From Bradyrhizobium sp. CCBAU 53351 (lineage in GTDB: Bacteria > Pseudomonadota > Alphaproteobacteria > Rhizobiales > Xanthobacteraceae): a stretch of 64,000 nt of DNA. The stretch lies in NCBI RefSeq assembly GCF_015291745.1, contig NZ_CP030059.1, positions 3,003,501-3,067,500 of the forward strand. Direction: 5' to 3'. Every line of letters begins with the position of its first letter. Within the stretch, counting starts at the first letter, position 1. A model generated the notes under the pieces. That model did not search any database and had not been told where the DNA came from. It saw only the letters and a program-made list of their open reading frames with translations. Below are positions 9,582 through 20,084 of the stretch, in pieces. The position numbers and the translations under genes were made by a program.

Positions 9582-12500
9582 TTACTCGGCCGCTTGCTTG
9601 ACGGTGCCGTGCGCGGTCGCCTCGTCGCCTTCGTCGTCGTCCGAACGGCCCCAGGTGGAGAACCAATTGTTGAGCTTGTCGAGATAGAGATAGACGACGG
9701 GCGTCGTGAACAGCGTCAGCGCCTGGCTGACGATGAGGCCGCCGACCATGGCGTAGCCGAGCGGCTGGCGGATCTCGGCGCCGGTGCCGTGACCGAGCAT
9801 CAAAGGCACGCCGCCAAGCAGGGCGGCCATCGTCGTCATCATGATCGGGCGAAAGCGCAGCAGCGCGGCCTGGCGTATCGATTCCTCCGGCGTCTTGTGC
9901 TCGTCGCGTTCGGCGGCGATCGCAAAATCGACCATCATGATGCCGTTCTTCTTCACGATGCCGATCAGAAGGATAATGCCGATCAGCGCAATCAGGCTGA
10001 AGTCGAAGCCGGCCGCCATCAGGATCGCGAGCGCGCCGACGCCGGCCGAGGGCAGCGTCGACAGAATCGTGATCGGATGGATGTAGCTCTCGTAGAGAAT
10101 GCCGAGGATCAGGTAGACGACGACGAGCGCGGCGAGGATCAGCAGCGGCACGGTGCCGAGCGATTGCTGGAACGCCTGCGCGGTGCCTTGGAAGCTCGAG
10201 TTGAGCGTCGGCGGCGCGCCGAGATCGGCCATCGCCTTCTGGACGGCTTCGGTTGCCTGGCCGAGCGCGACGCCTTGCGCGAGGTTGAAGCTGATCGTGA
10301 TCGCCGGGAACTGGCCCTGATGGCTGATCGAGAGCGGGCGGACCGGATCGGTGGTCCAGGTCGCGAATGTCGACAGCGGGACCTGATCGCCCGTCAGCGG
10401 CGATTTGAGATAGAGCTTGTTGAGGCTGTCGAGATTGCCCTGCATCTCCGGCAGGATCTCCAGGATCACCTTGTAGGTGTTGAGCTGGGTGAAATACTGC
10501 GTGACCTGCCGCTGTCCGAAGGCGTCATACAGCGTGTCGTCGATCAGCTGCGGCTGGATGCCGTAGCGTGAGGCGGTGTCGCGGTTGATCTTGAGCTGGA
10601 CGGTGGTGCCCTGCGTCTGCTGGTCGGTCGCGACGTCGCGCAGCTCCGGCAGCGTCTGCATCTTGGCGAGGATCTTGGGCGCCCATTCGTTGAGCTCCTC
10701 CAGATTGGCGTCCTGCAGCGTGAATTCGAACTGCGTACGCGTCGGCCGGCCGCCGAGCCGGACGTCCTGCGACGCCTGCATGTAGAGGCGGGCGCCGGGC
10801 ACCTTGTCGAGCTGGGGACGGAGGCGTGCGATGATCTCCTGCGCCGAAGCGTCGCGCTGATTGCGCGGTTTCAACGTGATGAACAGGCCGCCGTTGTTGC
10901 CGGCCCTGCCGCTGCCGCCGATCGCCATGGCGACGCTGGCGACGCCTGGATCCGCCTGCACGACCTTGGCGAGCGCCTCTTGCCGCTCCTTCATGGCCGC
11001 GAAGGAAATGTCCTGCGAGGCTTCGGAGGTCGAGGTGATCAGGCCGTTGTCCTGCTGCGGGAAGAAGCCCTTGGGGATCAGCACGAAGAGATAGACCGAC
11101 AGGGCGAGGGTCGCAAAGAAGATGGCGAGCGTGGTGCGCCTCCAGCTCAGGGCGATGTCGAGAACATGCTCATAGCCGCGCAGCATCGCGTCAAAGGCGC
11201 CTTCGCTCCACTGATAGAAGCGGCCGTGCTTGACTTCGCCATGGGCGCGCAGGAAGCGCGAGGCCATCATCGGGGTCAGCGTCAGGGAGACGACCATCGA
11301 GACGAAGATGGTCATCGCCAGCACGACGGCGAACTCGCGGAACAGGCGGCCGATGATGCCGCCCATCAGCAGCAGCGGGATCAGCACCGCGACCAGCGAA
11401 ATGCTGATGGAAACGATCGTGAAGCCGATTTCCTTCGCGCCCCTGTAGGCGGCGGCCATCGGCGCTTCGCCTTCCTCGACGTAGCGGGAGATGTTTTCGA
11501 GCATGACGATGGCGTCATCGACCACGAAGCCGACCGCGATCGTCAGTGCCATCAGGGAGAGGTTGTCCAGGGTATAGCCGGCCACCCACATCAGCGAGCA
11601 GGCGCCAAGCAGCGCCAGAGGGACGGTAATCGTGGGAATGACCGTCGCCCAGAAGCTGCGCAGGAAGATGAAGATGACCATGACCACAAGGACGATGGTC
11701 AGGAGCAGGGTGAACTGGACGTCTTCGACCGCGGCCCGGATCGTCTGGGTTCGGTCGCTCATCAGCTCGATCTTGATCGCCGGCGGGATCGCCGCAACGA
11801 GGCGTGGCAGGGCCGCCTTGATCTTGTCTACGGTCTCGATGACGTTGGCACCGGGCTGCTTGAACACGACGAGGAACACGCCGCGTTTGCCGTTCGCCCA
11901 GGCCGCCTGCTTGGCATCTTCCGGGCCGGTGACGGCCTGCCCGATGTCGCGGATGCGCAGCGGCCCGCCGTTGCGGTAGGCGATGATGACGTCGTTCCAG
12001 TCCTTGGAATGGGTGAGCTGGTCGTTGGCGTAGATCGTGTAGGCGCGGTTGGGCCCGTCAATGTTGCCCTTGGGGCTATCGACCGTCGTGATCGCGATCT
12101 GGCTGCGCACGTCCTCCAGCGACAGGCCCTTGGCGACGAGCTTGGCGGGATCGATCTGGATACGGATCGCCGGTTTCTGCTGGCCGCCGATGATGACTTG
12201 CGCGACGCCGGATATCTGGCTGATCTGCTGCGCCAGCTGCGCATCGACGGAGTCGCTCACGGTGGTCAGCGGCAGGGTGTCCGACGTGGCGGACATGATG
12301 AGGATCGGCGAGTCCGCCGGATTGACCTTGCGGTAGGTCGGTGGCGACGGCAGGTTCTTCGGCAACTGGCCGGAGGCCGCGTTGATGGCTGCCTGAACGT
12401 CGTTGGCGGCACCGTCGATGCTGCGATTGAGGTCGAACTGAATGGTGACCGACGCGGTGCCCAGATAGCTCGTCGAGGTCATCTGCGCGATGCCGGGGAT

Positions 12501-12728
12501 CTGGGCGAACTGGCGCTCCAGCGGCTGGGCCACGGACGAGGCCATCGTCTCGGGGCTGCCGCCCGGCAGATTGGCAGTGATCTGGATGGTCGGGAAGTCG
12601 ACCTGCGGCAGCGGTGCGACCGGAAGCAGGGGATAGGCGACGAGACCGATGAAGAGAATACCGGCCATCAGCAGCGAGGTGCCGATGGGATAACGGATGA
12701 AAGGTGCCGAAATCCCGCCCTCGGTCAT
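9582..12728 (-). CDS. RND efflux permease (MdtB/MuxB-type)
   Basis: A 1048-residue inner-membrane proton-driven efflux pump of the HAE1 RND family. The first transmembrane helix is at about residues 15-36 and the large periplasmic loop carries LPGGSPETMASSVAQPLE, a typical pore-domain sequence. Helix 4 carries the proton-relay pair in GFVVDDAIVMLENI (Asp404, Asp405). After the twelfth helix there is an acidic tail. The use of PQVDFPTIQI in the N-terminal loop resembles the MdtB/MdtC/MuxB/MuxC branch rather than AcrB. There is only one permease here, where MdtBC systems have two, so it is likely homotrimeric. The start overlaps the adaptor stop by four bases. No outer-membrane channel gene is linked. 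Confidence 0.93.
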   Translation of the reverse strand: MTEGGISAPFIRYPIGTSLLMAGILFIGLVAYPLLPVAPLPQVDFPTIQITANLPGGSPETMASSVAQPLERQFAQIPGIAQMTSTSYLGTASVTIQFDLNRSIDGAANDVQAAINAASGQLPKNLPSPPTYRKVNPADSPILIMSATSDTLPLTTVSDSVDAQLAQQISQISGVAQVIIGGQQKPAIRIQIDPAKLVAKGLSLEDVRSQIAITTVDSPKGNIDGPNRAYTIYANDQLTHSKDWNDVIIAYRNGGPLRIRDIGQAVTGPEDAKQAAWANGKRGVFLVVFKQPGANVIETVDKIKAALPRLVAAIPPAIKIELMSDRTQTIRAAVEDVQFTLLLTIVLVVMVIFIFLRSFWATVIPTITVPLALLGACSLMWVAGYTLDNLSLMALTIAVGFVVDDAIVMLENISRYVEEGEAPMAAAYRGAKEIGFTIVSISISLVAVLIPLLLMGGIIGRLFREFAVVLAMTIFVSMVVSLTLTPMMASRFLRAHGEVKHGRFYQWSEGAFDAMLRGYEHVLDIALSWRRTTLAIFFATLALSVYLFVLIPKGFFPQQDNGLITSTSEASQDISFAAMKERQEALAKVVQADPGVASVAMAIGGSGRAGNNGGLFITLKPRNQRDASAQEIIARLRPQLDKVPGARLYMQASQDVRLGGRPTRTQFEFTLQDANLEELNEWAPKILAKMQTLPELRDVATDQQTQGTTVQLKINRDTASRYGIQPQLIDDTLYDAFGQRQVTQYFTQLNTYKVILEILPEMQGNLDSLNKLYLKSPLTGDQVPLSTFATWTTDPVRPLSISHQGQFPAITISFNLAQGVALGQATEAVQKAMADLGAPPTLNSSFQGTAQAFQQSLGTVPLLILAALVVVYLILGILYESYIHPITILSTLPSAGVGALAILMAAGFDFSLIALIGIILLIGIVKKNGIMMVDFAIAAERDEHKTPEESIRQAALLRFRPIMMTTMAALLGGVPLMLGHGTGAEIRQPLGYAMVGGLIVSQALTLFTTPVVYLYLDKLNNWFSTWGRSDDDEGDEATAHGTVKQAAE

Positions 12729-13894
12729 TCCCGTCGTACCTTGCTCTGGGCCGGATCCGAGCTCGCCACCGCCGTCGAGACGAGGCTCCCGGGCTGGACC
12801 TTGAACTGACCGCCGACAATCACCTGCTGACCGGGGCTCAAGCCTTCTTCGATGACCGAATGGCCGTCGATGGCATAGCTGACCTTGACCTTGTGCACCT
12901 CGGCCTTGTTGTCCTGATTGACCGTATAGGCATAGAGGCCGTTGGTGGAATGCTGGACCGCGTCATCCGGAACCACGGTCGCGTCCTTCAGCGTCCGCAC
13001 GAGAAGCCGCGTCGAGACCGATTGGCCCGGCCACAGCGCGTGGTCCTTGTTGTCGAACACCGCCTTGAGCCGGATCGTCCCGCTGGTCGTGTCGACCTGG
13101 TTGTTGATGACCGCAAGCTTGCCCTCGGCCAGTGTCTTCTTGCCGTCGGTGCTGAAAGCGATGACCTTGAGCGCGCCGCTCTTCTGGCCCTCGCTGATAT
13201 AGGGAAGCTGGTCTTCCGGCGCGGTGAAGATCACGGAAATCGGCTCGACCTGCGAGATCGTGACGATGCCCGTCTGCGTCGAGGCGTTGACGATGTTGCC
13301 GATGTCGACCTGGCGCAGGCCTGCGACGCCGGTGATCGGCGCCTTGACCTGGGTGTAGTCGAGCTGGGTCTGGGCGTTGGCGATCGCGGCTTCGTCGGCG
13401 GCGATCTGGGCGGTGAGCTGGGCGACGGTCGAGCGCTGGGTGTCGACCCGCTGCGCGGTCGCGAATTCGCCGAGCTTCATGGCGCGCTGAAGTTCGAGAT
13501 TGGCGTTGGCGAGGCTGGCCTCATCCTGCGCCTTCTTGGCCTTGGCCTGGTCGAGCGTGGCCTGATAGGGACGGGGGTCGATCGAGACCAGAAGCTCGCC
13601 CTCCTGGACGATCTGGCCTTCCCTGAAGGTGAGTTTGTCGATCTGGCCATCCACCCGGCTGCGGACCTGGACGGTGTTGAAGCCCTGAACCGTGCCGAGA
13701 CCGGTCAAGTAGACCGGGAAGTCGACCTTTTGGACCGGCGCAACGCTTACAGGGACGGCGGGCGGGCGGGGTGGACCCTTCTGGGCGGTCTGGGTTTTTC
13801 CGGCCCCAGATCCGAATTTCTGCCAACCATAGTAACCCGCGGAGGCCACGGCCGCGATGATCAGAAGCCAGAGGATCGGCCGGGACTTTTTCAT
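12725..13894 (-). CDS. RND efflux periplasmic adaptor (MdtA-type)
   Basis: A 389-residue membrane-fusion protein linking the RND permease to an outer-membrane channel. It begins with an uncleaved or lipid-less signal anchor (RPILWLLIIAAVASAGYYGW). Then come a barrel-sandwich/lipoyl half-motif (VDGQIDKLTFREGQIVQEGELLVSID), an alpha-helical hairpin rich in Ala/Gln/Glu (about 120-190), the second lipoyl half (YTQVKAPITGVAGLRQVDIG), and beta-barrel and membrane-proximal domains to the end. Gene order adaptor-permease with a four-base overlap is standard. No linked regulator is seen; a candidate sigma70-like promoter lies about 70 bases upstream. Confidence 0.92.
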   Translation of the reverse strand: MKKSRPILWLLIIAAVASAGYYGWQKFGSGAGKTQTAQKGPPRPPAVPVSVAPVQKVDFPVYLTGLGTVQGFNTVQVRSRVDGQIDKLTFREGQIVQEGELLVSIDPRPYQATLDQAKAKKAQDEASLANANLELQRAMKLGEFATAQRVDTQRSTVAQLTAQIAADEAAIANAQTQLDYTQVKAPITGVAGLRQVDIGNIVNASTQTGIVTISQVEPISVIFTAPEDQLPYISEGQKSGALKVIAFSTDGKKTLAEGKLAVINNQVDTTSGTIRLKAVFDNKDHALWPGQSVSTRLLVRTLKDATVVPDDAVQHSTNGLYAYTVNQDNKAEVHKVKVSYAIDGHSVIEEGLSPGQQVIVGGQFKVQPGSLVSTAVASSDPAQSKVRRE

Positions 13895-13963
13895 GTCGTC
13901 TCGTGTCGGCTCGTATGCCCTCAGCTAACGAATGACAGGGCAATCGCAGGGTTCCAGCGAGTT

Positions 13964-13993
13964 TGTATAATACACGCCAAGTTCCAGTGTAAA
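13964..13993 (-). promoter_or_regulatory. Candidate promoter of the RND efflux operon
   Basis: On the minus strand, TTTACA (13993-13988) and TATACA (13969-13964) are separated by 18 bases, about 70 bases before the adaptor start codon. It stands out because the flanking DNA is GC-rich. The rest of the 13895-14261 gap holds the iron-control-like palindrome listed below and nothing else I can identify. Confidence 0.35.
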
Positions 13994-14181
13994 CAGCACT
14001 ATCGGTTGAGAATCCTAAACAATTGGAAAGCTTTGCACCGTCTGGGCAGTGCTCTGGCGCGGCGGTGTGCAGGGCTGCATTTGCTTGGCCGGCTCGAACG
14101 GCGGGCAAGTCTTGTGCGGCACCCGCAGACAGTGTGCTCGATCCGAATGGCGCCGCGCCGGGTCGCCGCTCGGCACTGCTC

Positions 14182-14198
14182 GCAAGAATGGTTCTAAA
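14182..14198. promoter_or_regulatory. ICE-like (Irr) palindrome
   Basis: GCAAGAATGGTTCTAAA. The right half is an exact TTCTAAA and the left half keeps AGAA of TTTAGAA, with the expected 3-base spacer. It lies 63 bases before the 83-residue protein gene and matches the rhizobial iron control element consensus TTTAGAA-N3-TTCTAAA as I remember it. Confidence 0.45.
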
Positions 14199-14261
14199 TC
14201 GTATGGCAGCCGTTTTGGTTGTCAGCAATTCGTGCATCGGCCATATCCGGCGCCGCCACCT

Positions 14262-14513
14262 ATGGAGCGCAGAATGGATGAATTGAACGGCAAGCTGATC
14301 GCGTGTCAGATTCTGATCACGGGATTGATCGCGCGGGTGGCCAACGAGCAGCGCGATCCCTTGCGCTTCCTCACCGACTTCCGGGACGAGATCAAAGCCG
14401 TCGTGAACGGTGTCAACATCGCCGGCATGGACTCAACCGATCGCGTGCGCGCCGTCGCGCAGAAGACCGTCGATGAATTGTTTTCGCTGATGAAGCCGCC
14501 GAGCAGCGATTGA
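14262..14513 (+). CDS. Small hypothetical protein (83 aa)
   Basis: An 83-residue protein starting MERRMDELNGKLIACQILIT, with a second in-frame ATG four codons later. The open frame extends upstream, but those 71 codons have no ordinary protein character and run through the promoter region. The predicted product is helical and soluble, ending in DRVRAVAQKTVDELFSLMKPP. I do not recognise the family. An ICE-like palindrome lies about 63 bases upstream and the TonB-receptor gene lies downstream on the same strand, so iron-responsive expression is plausible. Codon use is consistent with a real gene. Confidence 0.6.
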   Translation: MERRMDELNGKLIACQILITGLIARVANEQRDPLRFLTDFRDEIKAVVNGVNIAGMDSTDRVRAVAQKTVDELFSLMKPPSSD

Positions 14514-14575
14514 TGTCGTGCGGGAGATCGATGATGTGAAGGAGGCTGCGCTTATGCCGGCAAATGGCGCAGCTT

Positions 14576-14627
14576 TTTAGAATGAGTCCAGTCATAGTTT
14601 AGAACGGTTTCAAACTGCAGTTTAGAA
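14576..14627 (+). promoter_or_regulatory. Array of three TTTAGAA iron-control half-sites
   Basis: TTTAGAA occurs exactly at 14576-14582, 14598-14604 and 14621-14627, spaced 22 and 23 bases apart (about two helical turns). The second is followed after 3 bases by TTTCAAA, a 5-of-7 match to the second half of an Irr element. The array is 115-165 bases upstream of the TonB-dependent receptor start. Confidence 0.6.
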
Positions 14628-14741
14628 TTGTTTTGATCTGGATCGATTCAAGGGTTCTTGCGAGCTGCTCGCATTGACCCGCTATTTTGCCGCCGATACC
14701 AACAACTCATCGTTCGTCGAAGTGAATGAGCGAACAGGAAG

Positions 14742-17159
14742 ATGGGGCGTTTGGTAATGGGGCAGGTGGTCGCACCGAAATCGTTGCGTTCGGTCGCAGC
14801 ATTCGATCTGGTGGATGAAAAATTCGCGGGCGTTTCTGGCAAGAAGGCTTCAGCGGTTGCGAGCTTGATCGCGGTGGCGTCGGTATCGAGCGGCGCGCAG
14901 GCGCAGCAGTCGAACCTGCCGCCGGTGACGGTCGACGCTCCCGTCGAGCGGCCGCGTCCGACGGCATCGAAGCCCTCGCCGGAGCAGGTCCGCGCCCGCA
15001 ACGCGATTCGTCGTGCCGCGCAACGCGAACAGGCGGCGCAGCAGGCCGCGCCGACCACGCCGTCAGGCGCTGTCGACGGCAATCCCTATGCCGATCCTGC
15101 CGCTCCCTACAAGGTCGACCACGTCCAGGCCTCGGGCAAGTTTCCCGAGAAGATGCTGAACACGCCCAAGAGCATCACGGTGCTCAGCAAGGAAGTTCTC
15201 GAGGACAAGAACGCGACGACCCTGAAGGAGATCGGGCGCTCGACCGCGGGCGTGACGCTTGGCTCGGGTGAGGGCGGCAACGCGTTTGGCGACCGCTTCT
15301 TCATTCGCGGCTTCGATGCGCGCAACGACGTGTTCATCGACGGCATCCGCGATCCCGCCGTTTCCATCCGCGAGAACTTCTTCACCGAGCAGATCGAAAT
15401 CCTGCGCGGCCCTGCATCGTCCTACGCCGGCCGCGGCACCGCCGGCGGTGCCATCAACATCGTCACCAAGCAGGCCGGTGACCGCAACTTCCAGCGCATG
15501 GACACCGAGTTCGGCACCGACCGGACCAAGCGCGTCACGCTCGACGTCAACCAGGTCATCGACCCGACCTTCTCGGTGCGTACCGGTGGCCTGTTCCAGG
15601 ACGCCAATGTTGCCGGCCGCGACTACGTGACCGACAATCGCTGGGGCACCTTCATCTCGACCAAGTACACCCCGACCAGCGACCTCAAGATCACGACCAA
15701 CTACGTCCACACCGACCTCAGCGGCTACCCCGATTTCGGCGTGCCCTATTACAAGCAGGGCAACGTGCCGGTGACCTCGGCCGGCATTCCGCGCGGCAAC
15801 TGGTACGGCTTCCTCAACCGCGACTTCCAGACGGCGCGGCAGGATTTCGGCACCGGCACGGTCGAGTACAAGGTCAACGACGCCATCACGCTGACCAGCA
15901 AGGTGCGTGGCGAGCACTCGCTGCTCAACTACATCGGCACGCTGCCGCAGAACCCGATTACGACCAGCCCCAATCCGCTGCTCTGGACCACGACGGCGAG
16001 CGCGCAGAGCCGCTATCAGACCGTGGACGTGTGGGCCAACCAGAACGAGGCTACGTTCAAGCTCGACACGGGCGGGGTCAAGCACACTGCGGTGTTCGGC
16101 GTCGAATATGCGAACGAGAACATCTCGATCGACCGTTACTCCGGCCTCGCGGCGGAGCTGTCCGGCTCGCCGTTCACGAGCACCGGCGCCATCTCGGGTG
16201 TCAATCTCTATGCGCCCCAGTACACCTATCTCTCCGGCTTCGGCATTCCGTCACTCATCGGAAATCCGACGCGCTACGGCGTCAACACCAGCAGCGTGTA
16301 TGTGATGGACACCGCGAACTGGCAGGACACGATCATCGTGAACGGTGGCGTTCGCTACGACGGTTATAGCCAGAGCGCGTCGAACAATACCAATTATGTG
16401 AAGCAGAACTCCGATCTGGTGAACTACAACGTCGGTTTGGTCTACAAGCCGATGTCGATCGGCAGCGTCTATGCAGCCTACGCCACCTCGGCCAATCCGT
16501 TCGGTTCGGAGCTCGACGCGACCGGCACCGACTACGGCGGCGTTCCCGCCAACTCGACCATCTTGCTTGGGCCCGAGCGCAACAAGGCGATTGAGGTCGG
16601 CACCAAATGGGAGCTTGCGGATCGCCACCTGCTGGTGACCGGTGCGCTGTTCCAAACCACTAAGGACAACGCGCGCGAGACCGTCAACGGCCTGCTGACG
16701 TCGGGTGCTGCCTACAGGATCCAGGGCATCGACATCGAAGCCGAGGGCAAGATCACCGATCGCTGGAGCATCTTCGGCGGCCTGGTGCTGATGCAGTCCA
16801 AGGTCACGCAGAGCGGCGTCGCCTCCAATCTCGGCCTGCAGCTTGCCAACGTGGCTCACCAGTCGTTCAGCATGCTGACCAAGTACAAGTTCGACGACGG
16901 CTGGGAGCTCGGCGGGCAGGCGGTGTACCGCTCGAAGGTCTATGGCGGCACGTTTGCGGCCAACACCAACGAGCTGCCGAGCTATTGGCGCTTCGACGCG
17001 TTCGTCGAGAAGAAGATCGACAAGAACTGGACCATGAAGTTCTACGCGCAGAACCTGACCAACAAGCTCTACTACGACTCGTTCTATCGCAGCAACGTGC
17101 CGTTCGTTGCGGTCGCGCCGGGGCGGGCGTTCTACCTCGTGACGACGGCGAAGTTCTGA
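14742..17159 (+). CDS. TonB-dependent siderophore receptor
   Basis: A 22-stranded outer-membrane ligand-gated porin of up to 805 residues for ferric siderophores, most like the Fiu/catecholate group. A signal peptide ends at GAQAQQ (about residue 54). The unusually long N-terminus could mean that translation starts later, for instance at the GTG at 14811, which would leave a normal signal peptide. The mature protein has a possible TonB box (LPPVTVDAP), a Pro/Arg/Ala-rich linker, the plug domain ([60 protein letters not shown]) and the barrel ending in a terminal Phe. The cluster with PiuC and ExbBD-TonB and the upstream TTTAGAA array point to iron-repressed uptake. Confidence 0.93.
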   Translation: MGRLVMGQVVAPKSLRSVAAFDLVDEKFAGVSGKKASAVASLIAVASVSSGAQAQQSNLPPVTVDAPVERPRPTASKPSPEQVRARNAIRRAAQREQAAQQAAPTTPSGAVDGNPYADPAAPYKVDHVQASGKFPEKMLNTPKSITVLSKEVLEDKNATTLKEIGRSTAGVTLGSGEGGNAFGDRFFIRGFDARNDVFIDGIRDPAVSIRENFFTEQIEILRGPASSYAGRGTAGGAINIVTKQAGDRNFQRMDTEFGTDRTKRVTLDVNQVIDPTFSVRTGGLFQDANVAGRDYVTDNRWGTFISTKYTPTSDLKITTNYVHTDLSGYPDFGVPYYKQGNVPVTSAGIPRGNWYGFLNRDFQTARQDFGTGTVEYKVNDAITLTSKVRGEHSLLNYIGTLPQNPITTSPNPLLWTTTASAQSRYQTVDVWANQNEATFKLDTGGVKHTAVFGVEYANENISIDRYSGLAAELSGSPFTSTGAISGVNLYAPQYTYLSGFGIPSLIGNPTRYGVNTSSVYVMDTANWQDTIIVNGGVRYDGYSQSASNNTNYVKQNSDLVNYNVGLVYKPMSIGSVYAAYATSANPFGSELDATGTDYGGVPANSTILLGPERNKAIEVGTKWELADRHLLVTGALFQTTKDNARETVNGLLTSGAAYRIQGIDIEAEGKITDRWSIFGGLVLMQSKVTQSGVASNLGLQLANVAHQSFSMLTKYKFDDGWELGGQAVYRSKVYGGTFAANTNELPSYWRFDAFVEKKIDKNWTMKFYAQNLTNKLYYDSFYRSNVPFVAVAPGRAFYLVTTAKF

Positions 17160-17161
17160 TC

Positions 17162-17847
17162 ATGTTGACATGCCTGCCTGGCGTTCTCAGCAAGGATGAT
17201 GTGGCGGATTTCCGCCGCATCATGGACGCCAGCGCATGGGAAGACGGCCGTTCGACCGCCGGCGCGCAATCGGCGATGGTCAAACGCAACGAGCAACTGC
17301 CGCCTGATAGCGAGGTCGCGCGAAAACTCGGCAACCGCATCATCTCGGCGTTGACGTCGAATCCGCGCTTCATCGCGGCCGCGATCCCGCTGCAGATCTT
17401 CCCTCCGCTGTTCAACCGCTATGCGGCCGATAGCGGCCACCATTTCGGCCTGCATGTCGACAACGCGATCCGCGGCGACCGCCTGACCGGCCTTCGCATC
17501 CGCACAGACCTGTCGGTCACGCTGTTCCTCGCCGAACCGGAAGAGTACGATGGTGGCGAACTTGTGATCGAGGACACCTACGGCTCGCACGAGGTCAAAT
17601 TGCCGGCCGGCGACTGCGTGCTCTATCCTTCGACCAGCCTGCATCTGGTCACGTCGGTGACGAAGGGAACGCGGGTTGCGTCTTTCTTCTGGCTTCAGAG
17701 CATGATACGGGACGATCAAGCCCGGAGCATGATCTTTGACCTCGACACCGCGATTCAGGCGCTGGTGGAACGGCTCGGGCGTGACGATCCCGAAACGGTC
17801 AAATTGACGGGTATCTATCACAACCTCATTCGCTACTGGGCCGAAGT

Positions 17848-17851
<4 letters not shown>
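17162..17851 (+). CDS. piuC: Fe(II)/2-oxoglutarate-dependent PKHD-type hydroxylase PiuC
   Basis: A 229-residue non-haem iron oxygenase. The ATG at 17162 begins [18 protein letters not shown], the usual PiuC/YbiX start, two bases after the receptor stop. The iron triad is visible: HxD in HFGLHVDNA (His98, Asp100) and the distal histidine in [10 protein letters not shown] (His161). The 2-oxoglutarate-binding arginine is in [10 protein letters not shown] (Arg171). PiuC genes regularly travel with TonB-dependent siderophore receptors and are iron-repressed; the substrate of the hydroxylase is not established. Its stop overlaps the exbB start by four bases, so it is within the iron operon. Confidence 0.93.
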
Positions 17852-18801
<950 letters not shown>

Positions 18802-18804
18802 ACC

Positions 18805-19260
18805 ATGGCCGTTTCGCTCGCAGACAATGATGACGACGACGATTTCTCGGAAACGCATGACATCAACGTCACGCCGTTCATCGACGTCATCCTGGTTCTG
18901 CTGATCATCTTCATGGTCGCAGCACCGCTCTCCACGGTCGATCTGCCGATCGACCTGCCGACGTCCAGCGCGACGCCGCAGAAGAAGCCGGACAAGCCGA
19001 CCTATCTCAGCATCAAGCCCGACCTGACGCTCGCGATCGGAGAAAATCCGGTCCAGCGGGCCGAGTTGATCGGGACCCTCGACGGCCTGTCCGACATGAG
19101 CAAGGACAAATACGTGTTCCTGCGTGCCGACAAGTCGGTACCGTATGGGGAGTTGATGGGCGTCATGGAGCTCCTGCGCTCAGGCGGCTATACCAGGGTG
19201 AAGCTGGTGGCGCTGGAAGGCGCTCCGGGGGCGCCTGCGGCCGGCGCCGCTCAGCCTTAA
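18805..19260 (+). CDS. exbD: TonB-system protein ExbD
   Basis: A 151-residue inner-membrane protein with one transmembrane helix (about residues 25-43) and a periplasmic domain. It carries the ExbD/TolR signature [20 protein letters not shown], where Asp27 is the proton-carrying residue. A run of acidic residues (about 8-13) precedes the helix on the cytoplasmic side. The periplasmic part includes [19 protein letters not shown], typical of ExbD rather than TolR. It starts three bases after exbB, and tonB follows 11 bases later, so the three are one transcriptional unit. Confidence 0.95.
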   Translation: MAVSLADNDDDDDFSETHDINVTPFIDVILVLLIIFMVAAPLSTVDLPIDLPTSSATPQKKPDKPTYLSIKPDLTLAIGENPVQRAELIGTLDGLSDMSKDKYVFLRADKSVPYGELMGVMELLRSGGYTRVKLVALEGAPGAPAAGAAQP

Positions 19261-19271
19261 GAAGACCCGTT

Positions 19272-20084
19272 ATGTCAGACGAACTCAGACCATCCCGAAA
19301 ACTCTGGATCCTGGCGGCGGTAGCGGCGCTGGTGCTCCATCTGGGTGGTGCTGCACTCGCGCTGGCGCATTTGCGCGCCGATGATGACGGCGATGGTCTC
19401 GGGGCCGCCGGCGCGGAGTTCGCGGTCGAGATGGCCTCGCCCAAGGCGCCCGAAGCCGACCTGCCGCCCGGGCCCGACAGCGAAGCGATGCAGGAGCAGC
19501 AGGCGCTTCCCGAGCAAAAGGCCGAGACCAAGGAGACGGAGCTGCCAAAGGATCAGCCGCAGCAGGTCGAGGATCCCGATCGCGTCGTGACCGAGAACAA
19601 CGCGAAGAAGCCGACGGAAGAGGATCCGAAGATTCAGGCAGTCGAAACGCCGGCCGCCGAAGCGTCGCCGAAATCGGTGGCGACGGCACGGCAGACGCTC
19701 GACGAGGATGCGCGCGAGGCCGAGAAGGCGCTGGCGCCCGTCATCGGGCTCGGCAAGGACATCCTGAAGATCACGGCCGACTGGAACCGCAAGATCAGCG
19801 CGCACCTTGCGACTCACAAGGTCAATCCGGAGGGCAAGCAACCGAGCAACCAGAAGGTCAAGGTGAGCTTCGCGATCAATCGCAAGGGCAACGTGCTGTC
19901 GGTGGATGTCGTGGAATCGTCCGGGGATGCAGCCTATGACGCGGCCGCGGTCTCGATCGTCCGCAAGTCTGATCCCATCCCGCAGCCGCCTGCCGGCCTG
20001 ACCGAGGACCGGTTCGAGCGCACCGTCGATATCATCTTCACGCCGCCGGACGCGAAAAAGAAGAAGACCGCTCAGCGCCAGTAG
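19272..20084 (+). CDS. tonB: TonB family energy transducer
   Basis: A 270-residue periplasm-spanning protein. One N-terminal transmembrane helix (LWILAAVAALVLHLGGAALALA, about 13-34) contains the conserved His that couples TonB to ExbBD. Then comes a long Pro/Glu/Lys/Asp-rich rigid region (about 55-150) and a C-terminal TonB domain (VKVSFAINRKGNVLSVDVVESSGDAAYDAAAVSIVRKSDPIPQPP, in its two typical halves). The last gene of the receptor-piuC-exbBD-tonB operon, it presumably serves the linked receptor. The last 13 bases overlap, tail to tail, the gene on the opposite strand. Confidence 0.92.
   Translation: MSDELRPSRKLWILAAVAALVLHLGGAALALAHLRADDDGDGLGAAGAEFAVEMASPKAPEADLPPGPDSEAMQEQQALPEQKAETKETELPKDQPQQVEDPDRVVTENNAKKPTEEDPKIQAVETPAAEASPKSVATARQTLDEDAREAEKALAPVIGLGKDILKITADWNRKISAHLATHKVNPEGKQPSNQKVKVSFAINRKGNVLSVDVVESSGDAAYDAAAVSIVRKSDPIPQPPAGLTEDRFERTVDIIFTPPDAKKKKTAQRQ

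Noticed and set aside
10980..12809. Long open frame (609 codons) antisense to the RND permease.
   Set aside because: Shadow of the GC-rich permease gene; the permease has full-length RND motifs and the antisense product shows only low-complexity Arg/Asp/Gly sequence.
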